NCBI RefSeq assembly: GCF_051859125.1
Contig: NZ_JBHYGG010000101.1
Span: forward strand, 1 to 64,000
Length of the DNA stretch: 64,000 bases
Source of the DNA: Gemmata sp051859125
GTDB lineage: Bacteria > Planctomycetota > Planctomycetia > Gemmatales > Gemmataceae
Direction of reading: 5' to 3'
How positions within the stretch are numbered: the stretch's first letter is position 1; each line of letters begins with the position of its first letter. The notes beneath the pieces were generated by a model. It was not told where the DNA came from and did not search any database. It saw nothing but the letters and a program-made list of their open reading frames with translations. Below, in pieces: positions 7,032-15,267 of this stretch. The translations under genes and the position numbers were made by a program.

Positions 7032-9299
7032 TCAGTCGTGGAGGAACGCGCTGAGCAGGTTCGAGAAGTTGTTGGTCCACAGCGGGGTGTTGGGCTGCGA
7101 CGTCATCTTCTCCCACCGCGGGTCGGGGATCGCGTCGGGGCCGCGGGGCCGCAGGATCGGCGCGAGGTCGGCCTCGCGGTCGGCGAGGACGGCCCACTCC
7201 GACTCGCTCTTGCCCTGCTTCTTCTCCTCGTCGCTCGCCATGTCGCGCCACCCGCGGACCTCCATGCCCGCGTCCTCGGCGAGCTTCGCGAGGATGGGCC
7301 GGAGGTTCAGGTAGCGGTTCGAGATGTGGAACGCCATCACGCCGCCCGGCTTCATCCGCGAGCGGTACAGCGCGAGCGCCTCGCGGGTGAGCAGGTGGAC
7401 CGGGATCGAGTCGGAGCTGAACGCATCGAGCACGAGGAAGTCGTACGTGCCGGGCGGCACCTCCTGCAACCGCAGGTAGGCGTCGCCGAGGACGACCCGC
7501 GAGTCGGAGGCCCGGCACTCGGCCAGGAACGAGAAGTACCGCGGGTCGCCCGCGAGCCGCTCGACGGTCGGGTCGATCTCGTAGAAGGTCCACGCGTCGC
7601 CGGGGCGGGCGTAGTACGCGAGCGAGCCGGTGCCGAGGCCGATCACGCCGACCGACGCGCCGGGCGGCCGGGACTTCTGCCACGCGAGCATCGCGGTGCC
7701 CACGGGGCCGGTGCGGTAGTAGTACGTCAGCGGTTCGTGCCGGCCGTCGGCGTCGGTCGCGTCCCCCCGCATCTGCCCGTGCAGCGTGTTCCCGTGGATC
7801 ATCTGGCGGAAGTGCGAGCCGTCGTCCTCGGACTTCGCGTTCACGACCGCGACGACCCCGAAGAAGTTCCGCTCCAGGGTGAGCCGGTCCTGGTTCGTGT
7901 TCAGCGCCCCGGCGACGAACAGTGCCGCCACGGCGAGCGCGTACCGCGGCACCCGGTCGACGAACGTGAAGGCGATGACGCACGGGAGCCCGAACGCGAT
8001 GGCGTTGCGGGCCGGGCCGGGCTCCATGTCGAGGGCACGGGTGAGCAGCAGGAGGCCGACGGTGCCGGCGCACAGCGCCGCCGGCAGAATCACGTCCCAG
8101 ACGTTCGTCCGGTGCGGGGTGCCGTCGGCGTTCCTCCCCCGCGGCCGCAGCAGGCACCCGAGCACGAGCGCGAGCGGGTACTCGGTCAGCCCGGTGTGCT
8201 GGAACACGACCGGCGCGACGAGCGCGTTGAACACCCCTCCCAGCACGCCGCCGACCGACATCCACAGGTAGAACTCGGTGAGGTGAACGGGGGCGGGCCG
8301 GTCCTTCGCGAGCTCCCCGTGGCCGACCAGCGCGACGACGAAGAACGTGAACAGGTGGATCAGCGGCAGCACCCAGAACGGCAGCCCGCGGAACTGCGTC
8401 GCGACCATCAGCACCTGCAGGACGAGCGCCAGCACCGCGATCGGCAGCACGCGGCTGGCGAGCCGGTGCGGGATCGGCGGCCGCTTGGCGAACACGAGGA
8501 TGAAGGTGAGCAGGTACAGCGCGAGCGGCACCACCCACAGGAGCGGGATCGGCGCGAGGTCGGTCGAGATGTACGTCGTGCAGCCGAGCAGCAGGCTCGA
8601 CGGCACGAACGACAGGAACACCCACCACAGCCGCCGCGGCCAATTCAGCGGGTCGGCGGCGCGCTCCGGTTCCGCCGCGGCACTCGCCTCGGGGGCGGGC
8701 CTTCGGTTCCGCCACAGCGTCGCGGCGCACGCGGCCACCATTGCGGCGAACACGGCGTAGCCCCACATCCAGTACCAGCTCTGCACGTCGAGCGGCAGGA
8801 CCGGTTCGACCACGAGCGGGTAGCCGAGCAGCGCGACCATGCTGCCGACGTTGCTCGCGGCGTACAGGAAGTACGGGTCGCGGGCGGACGGGTGCCCGGT
8901 GTCGCTGAACCACCGCTGGAGCAGCGGCGCGGTCGTCGAGAGGACGAAGAACGGCAGCCCGACGCCGAGGCTGAGCTGGCCGAGGATCACCAGAACCGGG
9001 TGGTTGCTCGCGGCGGCCGAGCGGAAGGCGTCGTCGCCGATGGCGATCGGTAGCACGAGCGCCGGCACGAGCATGACCCCGAGGTGAACGACGGACCCGC
9101 GGCGGCTGCCGAGCCACGTCGAGAGCGCGTGCGAGTAGGCGTACCCCAGTAGGAGGGCGGCCTGGAAGAACACCATGCACGTGTTCCAGACCGCGGGCGT
9201 GCCGCCGAGCTTGGGCAGCAGCATCTTGCCGACCATCGGCTGGACCTGGAACAGCAGGAACGCGCTACAGAAGAGCGTGAGAGAGAACAGCAGTGGCAC
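7032..9299 (-). CDS. Membrane-embedded spermidine synthase-like protein
   Basis: A 755-residue fusion of a multi-pass membrane region and a C-terminal spermidine-synthase-like Rossmann domain. The N-terminal part (1-530) has about a dozen hydrophobic segments; it opens with VPLLFSLTLFCSAFLLF and QPMVGKMLLP, typical of 'fused MFS/spermidine synthase' proteins. That match is why I prefer the GTG at 9299 over the upstream GTG at 9353, which would overlap the preceding gene by 35 bases. The cytosolic domain (about 535-755) carries the nucleotide-binding GVIGLGTGSLAYYA motif, the acidic strand end FYEID, and LDAFSSDSIPVHLLT. Family members are presumed to bind decarboxylated SAM or SAM; activity on putrescine is unproven for the membrane type. 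It starts 19 bases after the Uma2 stop, so the two may be cotranscribed. Confidence 0.85.
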   Translation of the reverse strand: MPLLFSLTLFCSAFLLFQVQPMVGKMLLPKLGGTPAVWNTCMVFFQAALLLGYAYSHALSTWLGSRRGSVVHLGVMLVPALVLPIAIGDDAFRSAAASNHPVLVILGQLSLGVGLPFFVLSTTAPLLQRWFSDTGHPSARDPYFLYAASNVGSMVALLGYPLVVEPVLPLDVQSWYWMWGYAVFAAMVAACAATLWRNRRPAPEASAAAEPERAADPLNWPRRLWWVFLSFVPSSLLLGCTTYISTDLAPIPLLWVVPLALYLLTFILVFAKRPPIPHRLASRVLPIAVLALVLQVLMVATQFRGLPFWVLPLIHLFTFFVVALVGHGELAKDRPAPVHLTEFYLWMSVGGVLGGVFNALVAPVVFQHTGLTEYPLALVLGCLLRPRGRNADGTPHRTNVWDVILPAALCAGTVGLLLLTRALDMEPGPARNAIAFGLPCVIAFTFVDRVPRYALAVAALFVAGALNTNQDRLTLERNFFGVVAVVNAKSEDDGSHFRQMIHGNTLHGQMRGDATDADGRHEPLTYYYRTGPVGTAMLAWQKSRPPGASVGVIGLGTGSLAYYARPGDAWTFYEIDPTVERLAGDPRYFSFLAECRASDSRVVLGDAYLRLQEVPPGTYDFLVLDAFSSDSIPVHLLTREALALYRSRMKPGGVMAFHISNRYLNLRPILAKLAEDAGMEVRGWRDMASDEEKKQGKSESEWAVLADREADLAPILRPRGPDAIPDPRWEKMTSQPNTPLWTNNFSNLLSAFLHD

Positions 9300-9318
9300 G
9301 CGGCACCGTGGCGAGGGG

Positions 9319-9984
9319 TTAGCGAACTTCGAGCGTAAACTCCGGTCTTTCACCGTCGGCGAGCACGAGGCGGAACGACCGCTCCAGAACGGCGGACTTC
9401 ACCCACCCGCCCTGTTTGCGTGCGGCCGTGAACTCTTTCTTACTCCGCTTGAAGATGTCGAACCGCAAGTCGTCCTCGTCGCGGCCGTCGATCACCCAGT
9501 ACTCGGTGATGCCGGCATCGAAGTACGCGGCCATGGCCCACTCCGCGTCTTTCACCTCCGAACTGCGACTGACGACCTCGATGACGATGTCCGGCGAGCC
9601 GACGACCTGCGTCTGGTCGCCCTTCTTCCCGCCCACGAGGTGAACCCGCCCGTCGCGCAGCGCCGCGTCCGAGATGACCATGCCGTCCGGCTCGGTCGAG
9701 AGTTCCGTTTCGGCGTGGACGTAGCGCATCCCCTCGCTCACGAACCGCCCGAATTTGGTCTGCCTCATCAGCGTGTGGAGGACCGCCCCGATTTCCGTGC
9801 GCAGCATGTTGTGACTGAGGAACTCTTCCATGCTCAGGTCCACCCATACCTTGCCGTGGATGAAACAGACCTTTCCTTGCTCGGGGAACTCCTCCGACTC
9901 CAACCAGCGGCGGAACGACTCGAAGTCCACCACCCACGCGGGGATGTCGATTTGCTGCTCGCCGGTGACGATGACCGTGTCCAT
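9319..9984 (-). CDS. Uma2 family protein (DUF820), second copy
   Basis: A 221-residue Uma2/DUF820 protein related to the copy at 6170-6844, with the same order of landmarks: CFIHGKVWVDLSMEEF near 50, EPDGMVISD near 98, GSPDIVIEVVSRSS near 130 and EYWVIDGRDEDDLRFDIFKR near 160-178. Both end in a TLEVR tail. I start it at the ATG at 9984 with a GGAG nine bases upstream; the frame is open to 10203, but that extension runs through the palindrome at 10096-10169. It lies directly upstream of the spermidine-synthase-like gene on the same strand. Function in the cell is unknown; a nuclease-like fold is established for the family. Confidence 0.88.
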   Translation of the reverse strand: MDTVIVTGEQQIDIPAWVVDFESFRRWLESEEFPEQGKVCFIHGKVWVDLSMEEFLSHNMLRTEIGAVLHTLMRQTKFGRFVSEGMRYVHAETELSTEPDGMVISDAALRDGRVHLVGGKKGDQTQVVGSPDIVIEVVSRSSEVKDAEWAMAAYFDAGITEYWVIDGRDEDDLRFDIFKRSKKEFTAARKQGGWVKSAVLERSFRLVLADGERPEFTLEVR

Positions 9985-10095
9985 GCGACCGCTCCACACA
10001 TCCTGAACGCGGAGATCCGCCGTCGGCCTCCTGTGGCCACAATCTACCCGAAATCCGAACGGCGTTCCACGCCGGCCGAGTCCGTCGAACGGCAC

Positions 10096-10169
10096 AAAGT
10101 AGTAGGCACACTCCGTGTGCCGTCGGAACGACGAGCGTCGAACGGCACACGGAGTGTGCCTACTACTTT
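10096..10169. repeat. Long intergenic palindrome, family D
   Basis: Perfect 27-bp arms (10096-10122, 10143-10169) with a 20-base loop; the core reads AGTAGGCACACTCCGTGTGC and itself contains the small palindrome CACACTCCGTGTG. It sits in the 339-bp gap between the divergent Uma2 and gspE genes, so it may influence either promoter region. Confidence 0.9.
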
Positions 10170-10323
10170 GCCGGTAGCGTTCGTGCGGGCGGCGCGGCCG
10201 CACCGTTTGCCCCGTTTCAGCACATTCTCATTTCTGAGGAACTAGAATCGTTTAGGCTCACACGAGACGGCGCGCGAAACCTTCGCGGCCCCCCGCGGGT
10301 ATGTCCAGGCACACGGGGTCGCC

Positions 10324-12093
10324 ATGCAGTTGCTCGAAACGCTCTCCGCCCGCGGTCTCCTGCTCGACGCGGACCGCACCCGGGCCGCCGACGCCATCCG
10401 CAACGCACCCGAGTACCCCCCGCACCAGGTGCTCATCGACAAGGGGTTCGTCCGCGAGGACGCGCTCCTGCCCGTGCTCGCCGAGGTGTTCGGCCTCGAA
10501 CTCGTCGACCTCTCCCGCGCCACCATCGACCCGAGCGTCCTCGCGGCGATGCCGCAGAAGCTCGTCCACCGCAAGAACCTGATGCCGGTGTCGCGGCACA
10601 ACGGCACCCTCGTCGTCGCCACCGGTGACCCGTTCGACGCCTACGCGATCGACGAGCTCCAGACGCTCACCGGCCTGCACGTCATGCCGGTGCTGGCCCC
10701 GAACCGCGAGATCAGCCGGCTCATCAAGCAGCACTTCGGCGTCGGCGGCGACACCGTCGCGGCGCTCGCGGAGGAGGCCAAGGGCCAGGACGACATCGAG
10801 TTCCTCGAGGGGATCGAGGCCGACGACTCGGAACTCGCGAAGCAGGCCCAGGAGGCCTCGGTCGTCCGGCTCGTGAACCAGATCCTCGTCGAAGCGGCCA
10901 ACGAGCGGGCGTCCGACATCCACGTCGAGTGCGAGGAGAAGGGCATCCGCATCCGGTACCGGATCGACGGCCTGCTCCAACTCCAGAACCTGCCCCCGGA
11001 GATCAACCGGTTCCAGGCCGCGATCATCAGCCGCATCAAGATCATGGCCCGGCTCAACATCGCCGAGAAGCGGCTCCCGCAGGACGGCCGCATCAAGATG
11101 AAGGTGCAGGGCCGCGAGATCGACGTCCGCGTGTCGATCATCCCGATGACCCACGGCGAGGGGATCGTCATGCGGCTCCTCGACAAGGGCCGGATGAAGT
11201 TCAACCTGTCCAGTTGCGGGATGCTCCCGGACGTCCACAGCACGTTCAAGCAGCTCATCGACCGCCCGCACGGCATCGTCCTCGTCACCGGCCCGACCGG
11301 CTCGGGCAAGTCCACCACGCTCTACTCGGCGCTCAACGAGATCAAGGACGAGGTCACCAAGATCATCACGGTCGAGGACCCGGTCGAGTACCACCAGGAC
11401 GGCATCAGCCAGATCCAGACGCACGCGAAGATCGGGCTCACGTTCGCCGCGGCGCTGCGGTCGATCCTGCGGCACGACCCGGACGTGATCCTCGTCGGCG
11501 AGATCCGCGACCTCGAGACCGCCGAGATGGCGATCCAGGCGTCGCTCACCGGCCACATGGTGTTCAGCACGCTCCACACGAACGACGCCGCCAGCGCGTT
11601 CACCCGCATGATCGACATGGGGGTCGAGCCGTTCCTCGTCTCCAGCACGGTCGAGGGGGTGATGGCGCAGCGGCTCGTCCGCACCATCTGCCCCGAGTGC
11701 CGGACCACCTACGTCCCGGACCCGGACACCCTCCCGCTCGACTTCCCGCTCCGCCCGAACGCCCTGAAGCCCGCCGCCGACTTCGCCATCCAGCAGGGGA
11801 TGGTCGAGATGATGGGCGCGGCCGCCCACCACGACGGCACGCTGCTCAAGGGGGTGGGGTGCCGGGCGTGCCGCCAGTCCGGGTTCCGCGGCCGGACCGG
11901 CATCCACGAACTGCTCGTCAACAACGACGCGATGCGCGACCTCGTCGGCCAGCGCGTCAACGCCGGCGTGATCCGCCTCGAGGCGCTCAAGGCCGGCATG
12001 ATCACCCTCCGACAGGACGGCTGGCGGAAGGTGCTCGCCGGTACCACAACCATCGAGGAAGTGACCCGGACGACCGCGGGGGACATCTCGTAG
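10324..12093 (+). CDS. gspE: Type II secretion/type IV pilus assembly ATPase GspE
   Basis: A 589-residue secretion ATPase. It hydrolyses ATP on the cytoplasmic face to drive pseudopilus assembly. The N-terminal MshEN-like domain covers about residues 1-145. The ATPase core has a Walker A at 323-331 (GPTGSGKST), a Walker B/Asp box around 388-396 (VILVGEIRD), the His box SLTGHMVFSTLHT near 407-419 and the Arg-rich SDIHVE motif near 197. A zinc tetracysteine is present as CPEC at 456-459 and CRAC at 513-516, with a spacer longer than in Escherichia-type GspE. It is the first gene of the E-F-G-H-I-J-K-L-M run. The start is the first ATG of the frame and lacks a strong Shine-Dalgarno, which is usual here. 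Confidence 0.95.
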   Translation: MQLLETLSARGLLLDADRTRAADAIRNAPEYPPHQVLIDKGFVREDALLPVLAEVFGLELVDLSRATIDPSVLAAMPQKLVHRKNLMPVSRHNGTLVVATGDPFDAYAIDELQTLTGLHVMPVLAPNREISRLIKQHFGVGGDTVAALAEEAKGQDDIEFLEGIEADDSELAKQAQEASVVRLVNQILVEAANERASDIHVECEEKGIRIRYRIDGLLQLQNLPPEINRFQAAIISRIKIMARLNIAEKRLPQDGRIKMKVQGREIDVRVSIIPMTHGEGIVMRLLDKGRMKFNLSSCGMLPDVHSTFKQLIDRPHGIVLVTGPTGSGKSTTLYSALNEIKDEVTKIITVEDPVEYHQDGISQIQTHAKIGLTFAAALRSILRHDPDVILVGEIRDLETAEMAIQASLTGHMVFSTLHTNDAASAFTRMIDMGVEPFLVSSTVEGVMAQRLVRTICPECRTTYVPDPDTLPLDFPLRPNALKPAADFAIQQGMVEMMGAAAHHDGTLLKGVGCRACRQSGFRGRTGIHELLVNNDAMRDLVGQRVNAGVIRLEALKAGMITLRQDGWRKVLAGTTTIEEVTRTTAGDIS

Positions 12094-12199
12094 TGCGGAG
12101 TTCGGAGTGCGGAATGAAAAGCCGCTGAGACCCGAGAAGCATTCGGCCCCCGCGGGTTAGACTGTCGATTGTCTGAGATTCCGCATTCCGAACTCCGCA
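12094..12199. repeat. Inverted repeat between gspE and gspF, family E
   Basis: Two 22-bp arms (12094-12115, 12178-12199) with one mismatch; the arm core is TGCGGAGTTCGGAGTGCGGAA. The left arm begins immediately after the gspE stop codon and the right arm ends 14 bases before the gspF start, so the element fills the 120-bp spacer and could attenuate transcription between the two genes. Confidence 0.85.
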
Positions 12200-12213
12200 T
12201 TCCGCAATCGAAG

Positions 12214-13440
12214 ATGCCAGACTTCAACTTCACCGCGATGGCCCGCACCGGGACCAAGTCCACGGGGACGCTCACTGCCAACAGCGAGCGCGAGGTCGCG
12301 CTCATCCTCGACGGCCGCGGGCTGTTCCCGGTGAAGATCGACCTCGCCCGGAACCAGCCGCTCGGCGGCGGCGGGAAGGGCGGCGGGTTCTTCGCCAAGA
12401 AGGTCAAGGGCCGGCAGCTCGCGACCATGTACTCGCAGCTCGCCGACCTGCTCCACTCCGGTGTGCCGCTCCTGCGGTCCCTCGAACTCCTGGAGCGCCA
12501 GAGCAGTAACACGACGCTCCAGGCCGTGATCCGCGACGTGCGGGGGAAGGTGGCCGACGGCACCGGGCTCGCGCAGGCGATGGGCCAGCACACGCACGTC
12601 TTCGGCGAACTCGCGATCAGCATGATCCGGGCCGGCCAGGAGGGCGGGTTCCTCGAAGAGGTGCTGCAGCGCATCGCGACGTTCGTCGAGCACCAGGAGG
12701 ACTTGAAGGCGAAGGTGGTCGGCGCGCTCGCGTACCCGATGTTCCTCGCGGTCGCCGGGTTCTGCGTGCTGAACATCCTCATCATCTTCTTCGTGCCGAA
12801 GTTCGGGAAGATCTTCGAGAAGCTCAAGGAGAAGGGCGAGCTCCCGGCCCTCACGACCTACCTCATGGCGTTCAGCGACTTCCTGCGGACGTGGCAGGGC
12901 ATCGCCGCCATCGTCGGGGGGATCGTCGGGGTCATCGCGTTCGTGCGGTGGACCCGCGGGAGCGGTCGGGCCTGGGCTGACAGATGGAAGATCCGCCTGC
13001 CGCTGTTCGGGCCGATCTTCCTGAACCTCGCCCTGTCGCGGTTCTGCCGCATCCTCGGGACGATGCTCCACAACGGCATCCCGATCCTGAAGGCGCTGCA
13101 CATCGCGAAGGACTCGACCGGCAACAAGGTGCTGTCGCTGGCCATCGAGAAGAGCGCCGAGAACGTGACCGCCGGCCAGAAACTCGCCGACCCGCTCCGC
13201 CGCTCCGGGTACTTCCCGAGCGACGTCGTGGAAATGATCACCATCGCGGAGGAGGCGAACAGCCTCGAAACGGTCCTCATCAACGTCGCCAACGGCCTGG
13301 AGAAGCGCACCGCCCGCAACCTGGACCTGATGGTCAAGCTCCTCGAACCGATCATGCTGCTCGTGATGGCCGGCATCACGCTGCTGATCGTCGCGGGCCT
13401 GCTGCTGCCGGTTTTCAAGATGGGCAGTGCGGTAGGGTAG
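12214..13440 (+). CDS. gspF: Type II secretion inner-membrane platform protein GspF
   Basis: A 408-residue polytopic platform protein that links the GspE ATPase to pseudopilin assembly. It has the usual two T2SSF repeats (about 70-195 and 275-397). Membrane segments are near 172-195 (YPMFLAVAGFCVLNILIIFF), 230-248 and 378-402, the last one at the C terminus. A Gly/Lys-rich linker (GGGGKGGGFFAKKVKG) at about 50-65 precedes the first repeat. I start it at the ATG at 12214 because the upstream part of the frame is the inverted repeat described above. Length and topology are typical. It is separated from gspG by 388 bases of repeat-bearing sequence, so the pseudopilin genes may also have their own promoter. 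Confidence 0.95.
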   Translation: MPDFNFTAMARTGTKSTGTLTANSEREVALILDGRGLFPVKIDLARNQPLGGGGKGGGFFAKKVKGRQLATMYSQLADLLHSGVPLLRSLELLERQSSNTTLQAVIRDVRGKVADGTGLAQAMGQHTHVFGELAISMIRAGQEGGFLEEVLQRIATFVEHQEDLKAKVVGALAYPMFLAVAGFCVLNILIIFFVPKFGKIFEKLKEKGELPALTTYLMAFSDFLRTWQGIAAIVGGIVGVIAFVRWTRGSGRAWADRWKIRLPLFGPIFLNLALSRFCRILGTMLHNGIPILKALHIAKDSTGNKVLSLAIEKSAENVTAGQKLADPLRRSGYFPSDVVEMITIAEEANSLETVLINVANGLEKRTARNLDLMVKLLEPIMLLVMAGITLLIVAGLLLPVFKMGSAVG

Positions 13441-13828
13441 TGATTCGGGCTCCGAGTTAGGGGCAAACTTCCTCGGCAAGCCGGTTTGTGGCGGCACCTC
13501 AACCGGAAGCTGAATGGTCGAGATTGGCCGCTTGAATTTGGCTGCCCGCGAGGTGGTTTCGATCGATTGCGGGGCTCTTCAACTCGTTTGCGAAGAGTTC
13601 GGGGCTTGTGCGAAGAGTTCGCATCGGTTGCGGGGACCCCTCCCCCAACTCCCCGCAACCGTCGCGCCCGCCCTCAATCGGGTGAACGCAGCGCAGCTTT
13701 TCGATAGCGATAACGATCAGGAGAATGCTCTCTCATGATTGGTTAACGCCCGGCGCGAATATACTTAGGGCCAGGACACCACCCGGAACGCTGCCCGAAC
13801 CGGGCGCTCGAACCAGGAGACTTCTCCG
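13441..13828. repeat. Intergenic gap with a dispersed repeat shared with 48940-49020
   Basis: No convincing gene in this 388-bp gap between gspF and gspG. Positions about 13585-13670 read on the minus strand match 48940-49010 on the plus strand: GGAGTTGGGGGAGGGGTC followed by (C/T)CCGCAA(C/T)CGA and then several ACTC(C/T)TCGC units spaced 15-30 bases apart. An AGGAG Shine-Dalgarno at 13816-13820 precedes gspG. A short AT-rich patch near 13735-13770 could hold a promoter, but I cannot define boxes. Confidence 0.6.
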
Positions 13829-14254
13829 ATGCTGCTGACGACCGTTCAGACCACCCGCCGCAGCGCCATGCGGCGGGCCGGCTTCACCCTCCTCGAAGTC
13901 CTCGTTGTCGTGGCGATCCTCGTGATCCTCGCCGGCGTCGCGAGCATCTCGGTGTTCCGCTACCTGGAGGACGCCAAGGTCGGCCGGGCCAAGAACGACA
14001 TGCTCGCCATCAAGAAGTCCTACGAGACCTTCTACACCCAGCAGTCCCGCTGGCCGCAGGACCCGTCGGAGGTGACGCCGCTCCTCGAACAGGGGGCGGA
14101 GGCGTTCCAGAGCCCGTGGCCGGGCGTGACGTATCAAGCAACGGTCGAGGAAGTTCCGCAGTCGGACGGCACGAGCATTCAGCGCGTTTATGTCATGTGC
14201 CAGCCGCCGAACAAGCCGCAGATCGTCGTCCCCGACGTCAACTCCGGTCGCTAG
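13829..14254 (+). CDS. gspG: Major pseudopilin GspG
   Basis: A 141-residue type II secretion major pseudopilin. The prepilin peptidase site is between G18 and F19 in RRAG|FTLLEVLVVV, with glutamate at +5 of the mature protein and a 20-residue hydrophobic helix that anchors and polymerises the subunit. The following GRAKNDMLAIKKSYETFY segment and SRWPQDP are typical GspG features. An AGGAG precedes the start by 8-9 bases. It is the first of four pseudopilin genes, followed after 39 bases by gspH. Mature length (about 123) is normal, although the C-terminal calcium-site region is short. Confidence 0.92.
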   Translation: MLLTTVQTTRRSAMRRAGFTLLEVLVVVAILVILAGVASISVFRYLEDAKVGRAKNDMLAIKKSYETFYTQQSRWPQDPSEVTPLLEQGAEAFQSPWPGVTYQATVEEVPQSDGTSIQRVYVMCQPPNKPQIVVPDVNSGR

Positions 14255-14293
14255 TCGCGACGCCTGACCTCGCCCCGCCCGGAGATCGTACCC

Positions 14294-14836
14294 ATGCCCC
14301 GCCAGCGCCGCACCGGCTACACGCTCCTCGAGATGGTCGCCGTTCTCGCGGTGCTGGTGATCCTCGGCGCGGTCATCGCGCCGTCGCTGGCCGGGTTCTA
14401 CGGCAACACGAAGCAGAAGGCGGCCGCCGACATCTTCCGCACCCGGCTCGCCGAGGCGCGGGCGAAGGCGATGGAGCGCGGCACGCCGTTCCGGGTCGCC
14501 GTCCACAGCGACAAGGCCCGCGTCCGCGTCGCCCCGGACACCGAGAACTTCGGCACCGGAACGGCCGACGACCCGCCGAGCTACGGCTCGCTCGTCACCG
14601 AGGACACGCTCGACGAGGCCACCATCGAACTGCAACTGGAAGAGGGCGACGAGCGGCCGTCCGACGGGAGCGAGTGGAGCACGGTCGCCACGATGCGGCC
14701 CGACGGCAGTTCGAAGGAAGCCCGCTCCTGCACCGTGACGATCAAGCAGAACAACTTCGCCCCGATCGTGATCCAGGTCCGCGGGCTGACGGGCCAGGGC
14801 CGGAACGTGCCCCAAACCCCCGGGGGCCAGCAGTGA
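14294..14836 (+). CDS. gspH: Minor pseudopilin GspH-like
   Basis: A 180-residue prepilin-like protein with cleavage expected at G8|Y9 (RTG|YTLLEMVAVLAVLVILG) and glutamate at +5. The globular part begins with a helix (KQKAAADIFRTRLAEARAKA) and a FRVAV beta strand, the general plan of GspH/FimT minor pseudopilins, which help form the pseudopilus tip. Its TGA stop overlaps the GTG start of the next gene. Position between gspG and gspI supports the assignment more than the sequence of the globular domain, which is divergent and acidic. Confidence 0.85.
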   Translation: MPRQRRTGYTLLEMVAVLAVLVILGAVIAPSLAGFYGNTKQKAAADIFRTRLAEARAKAMERGTPFRVAVHSDKARVRVAPDTENFGTGTADDPPSYGSLVTEDTLDEATIELQLEEGDERPSDGSEWSTVATMRPDGSSKEARSCTVTIKQNNFAPIVIQVRGLTGQGRNVPQTPGGQQ

Positions 14837-15267
14837 CGCTCCCCACTCGCCAGTCGCGCCGGCCCGGCCTGTCGCTCATCGAAGTACTGCTCGCGATGAC
14901 GATCTTCTTCATCGCGATCGTGGCCATCTCGCGGCTCGTCGACATGGGGACGGACTACGAGTTGGAGGCCCGGTTGCACGCGACCGGTGCCCGGCTCGCC
15001 CAGGCGAAGCTCGCCGAGTTCGAGACCGGCATCGAGGCGATGAGCGAGAGTGCGAGCGGCGAGTTCGGGGACAGCGACGCCGGGTGGTCGTGGTCCGTGA
15101 CCTCGGAACTCCAGGGCACGAACCTGTACCTCGTGAGCGTGACCGTGACCCGCGACCTGAAGGGCCGGCCGTTCACCCTGACCCTCGCCCAGATGGTGCT
15201 CGACCCGGCCGCGAAGGGCGCGGCCGCGGAGGCCGCTCGACCGGACCCCTCGGGAGGTGGCCAGTGA
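14833..15267 (+). CDS. gspI: Minor pseudopilin GspI-like
   Basis: A 144-residue prepilin with GTG start overlapping the gspH stop (GTGA). Cleavage is expected at G12|L13 (RRPG|LSLIEVLLAMTIFFIAIVAI), glutamate at +5. The mature globular domain carries ARLAQAKLAEFETG, WSWSV near the centre and VTVTRDLKGRPFTLTL, matching the GspI plan in which a WxW-type core is followed by beta strands. The C-terminal 20 residues are Ala/Pro/Gly-rich. GspI nucleates the I-J-K tip complex in characterised systems. The start of gspJ overlaps its stop in the same way. Confidence 0.85.
   Translation: MTLPTRQSRRPGLSLIEVLLAMTIFFIAIVAISRLVDMGTDYELEARLHATGARLAQAKLAEFETGIEAMSESASGEFGDSDAGWSWSVTSELQGTNLYLVSVTVTRDLKGRPFTLTLAQMVLDPAAKGAAAEAARPDPSGGGQ

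Noticed and set aside
9300..9353. Longer start for the spermidine-synthase-like gene at the GTG at 9353
   Set aside because: It would overlap the Uma2 coding end by 35 bases, and family proteins begin at the PLLF(S/A)LTLF sequence, which fits the GTG at 9299.
10258..11907. Long open frame on the minus strand antisense to gspE
   Set aside because: It is a composition-driven shadow of gspE in very GC-rich DNA; the sense strand has all secretion ATPase motifs and the antisense product has none.
13441..13740. Short frames between gspF and gspG
   Set aside because: They overlap the dispersed repeat, lack a Shine-Dalgarno and show no family features.
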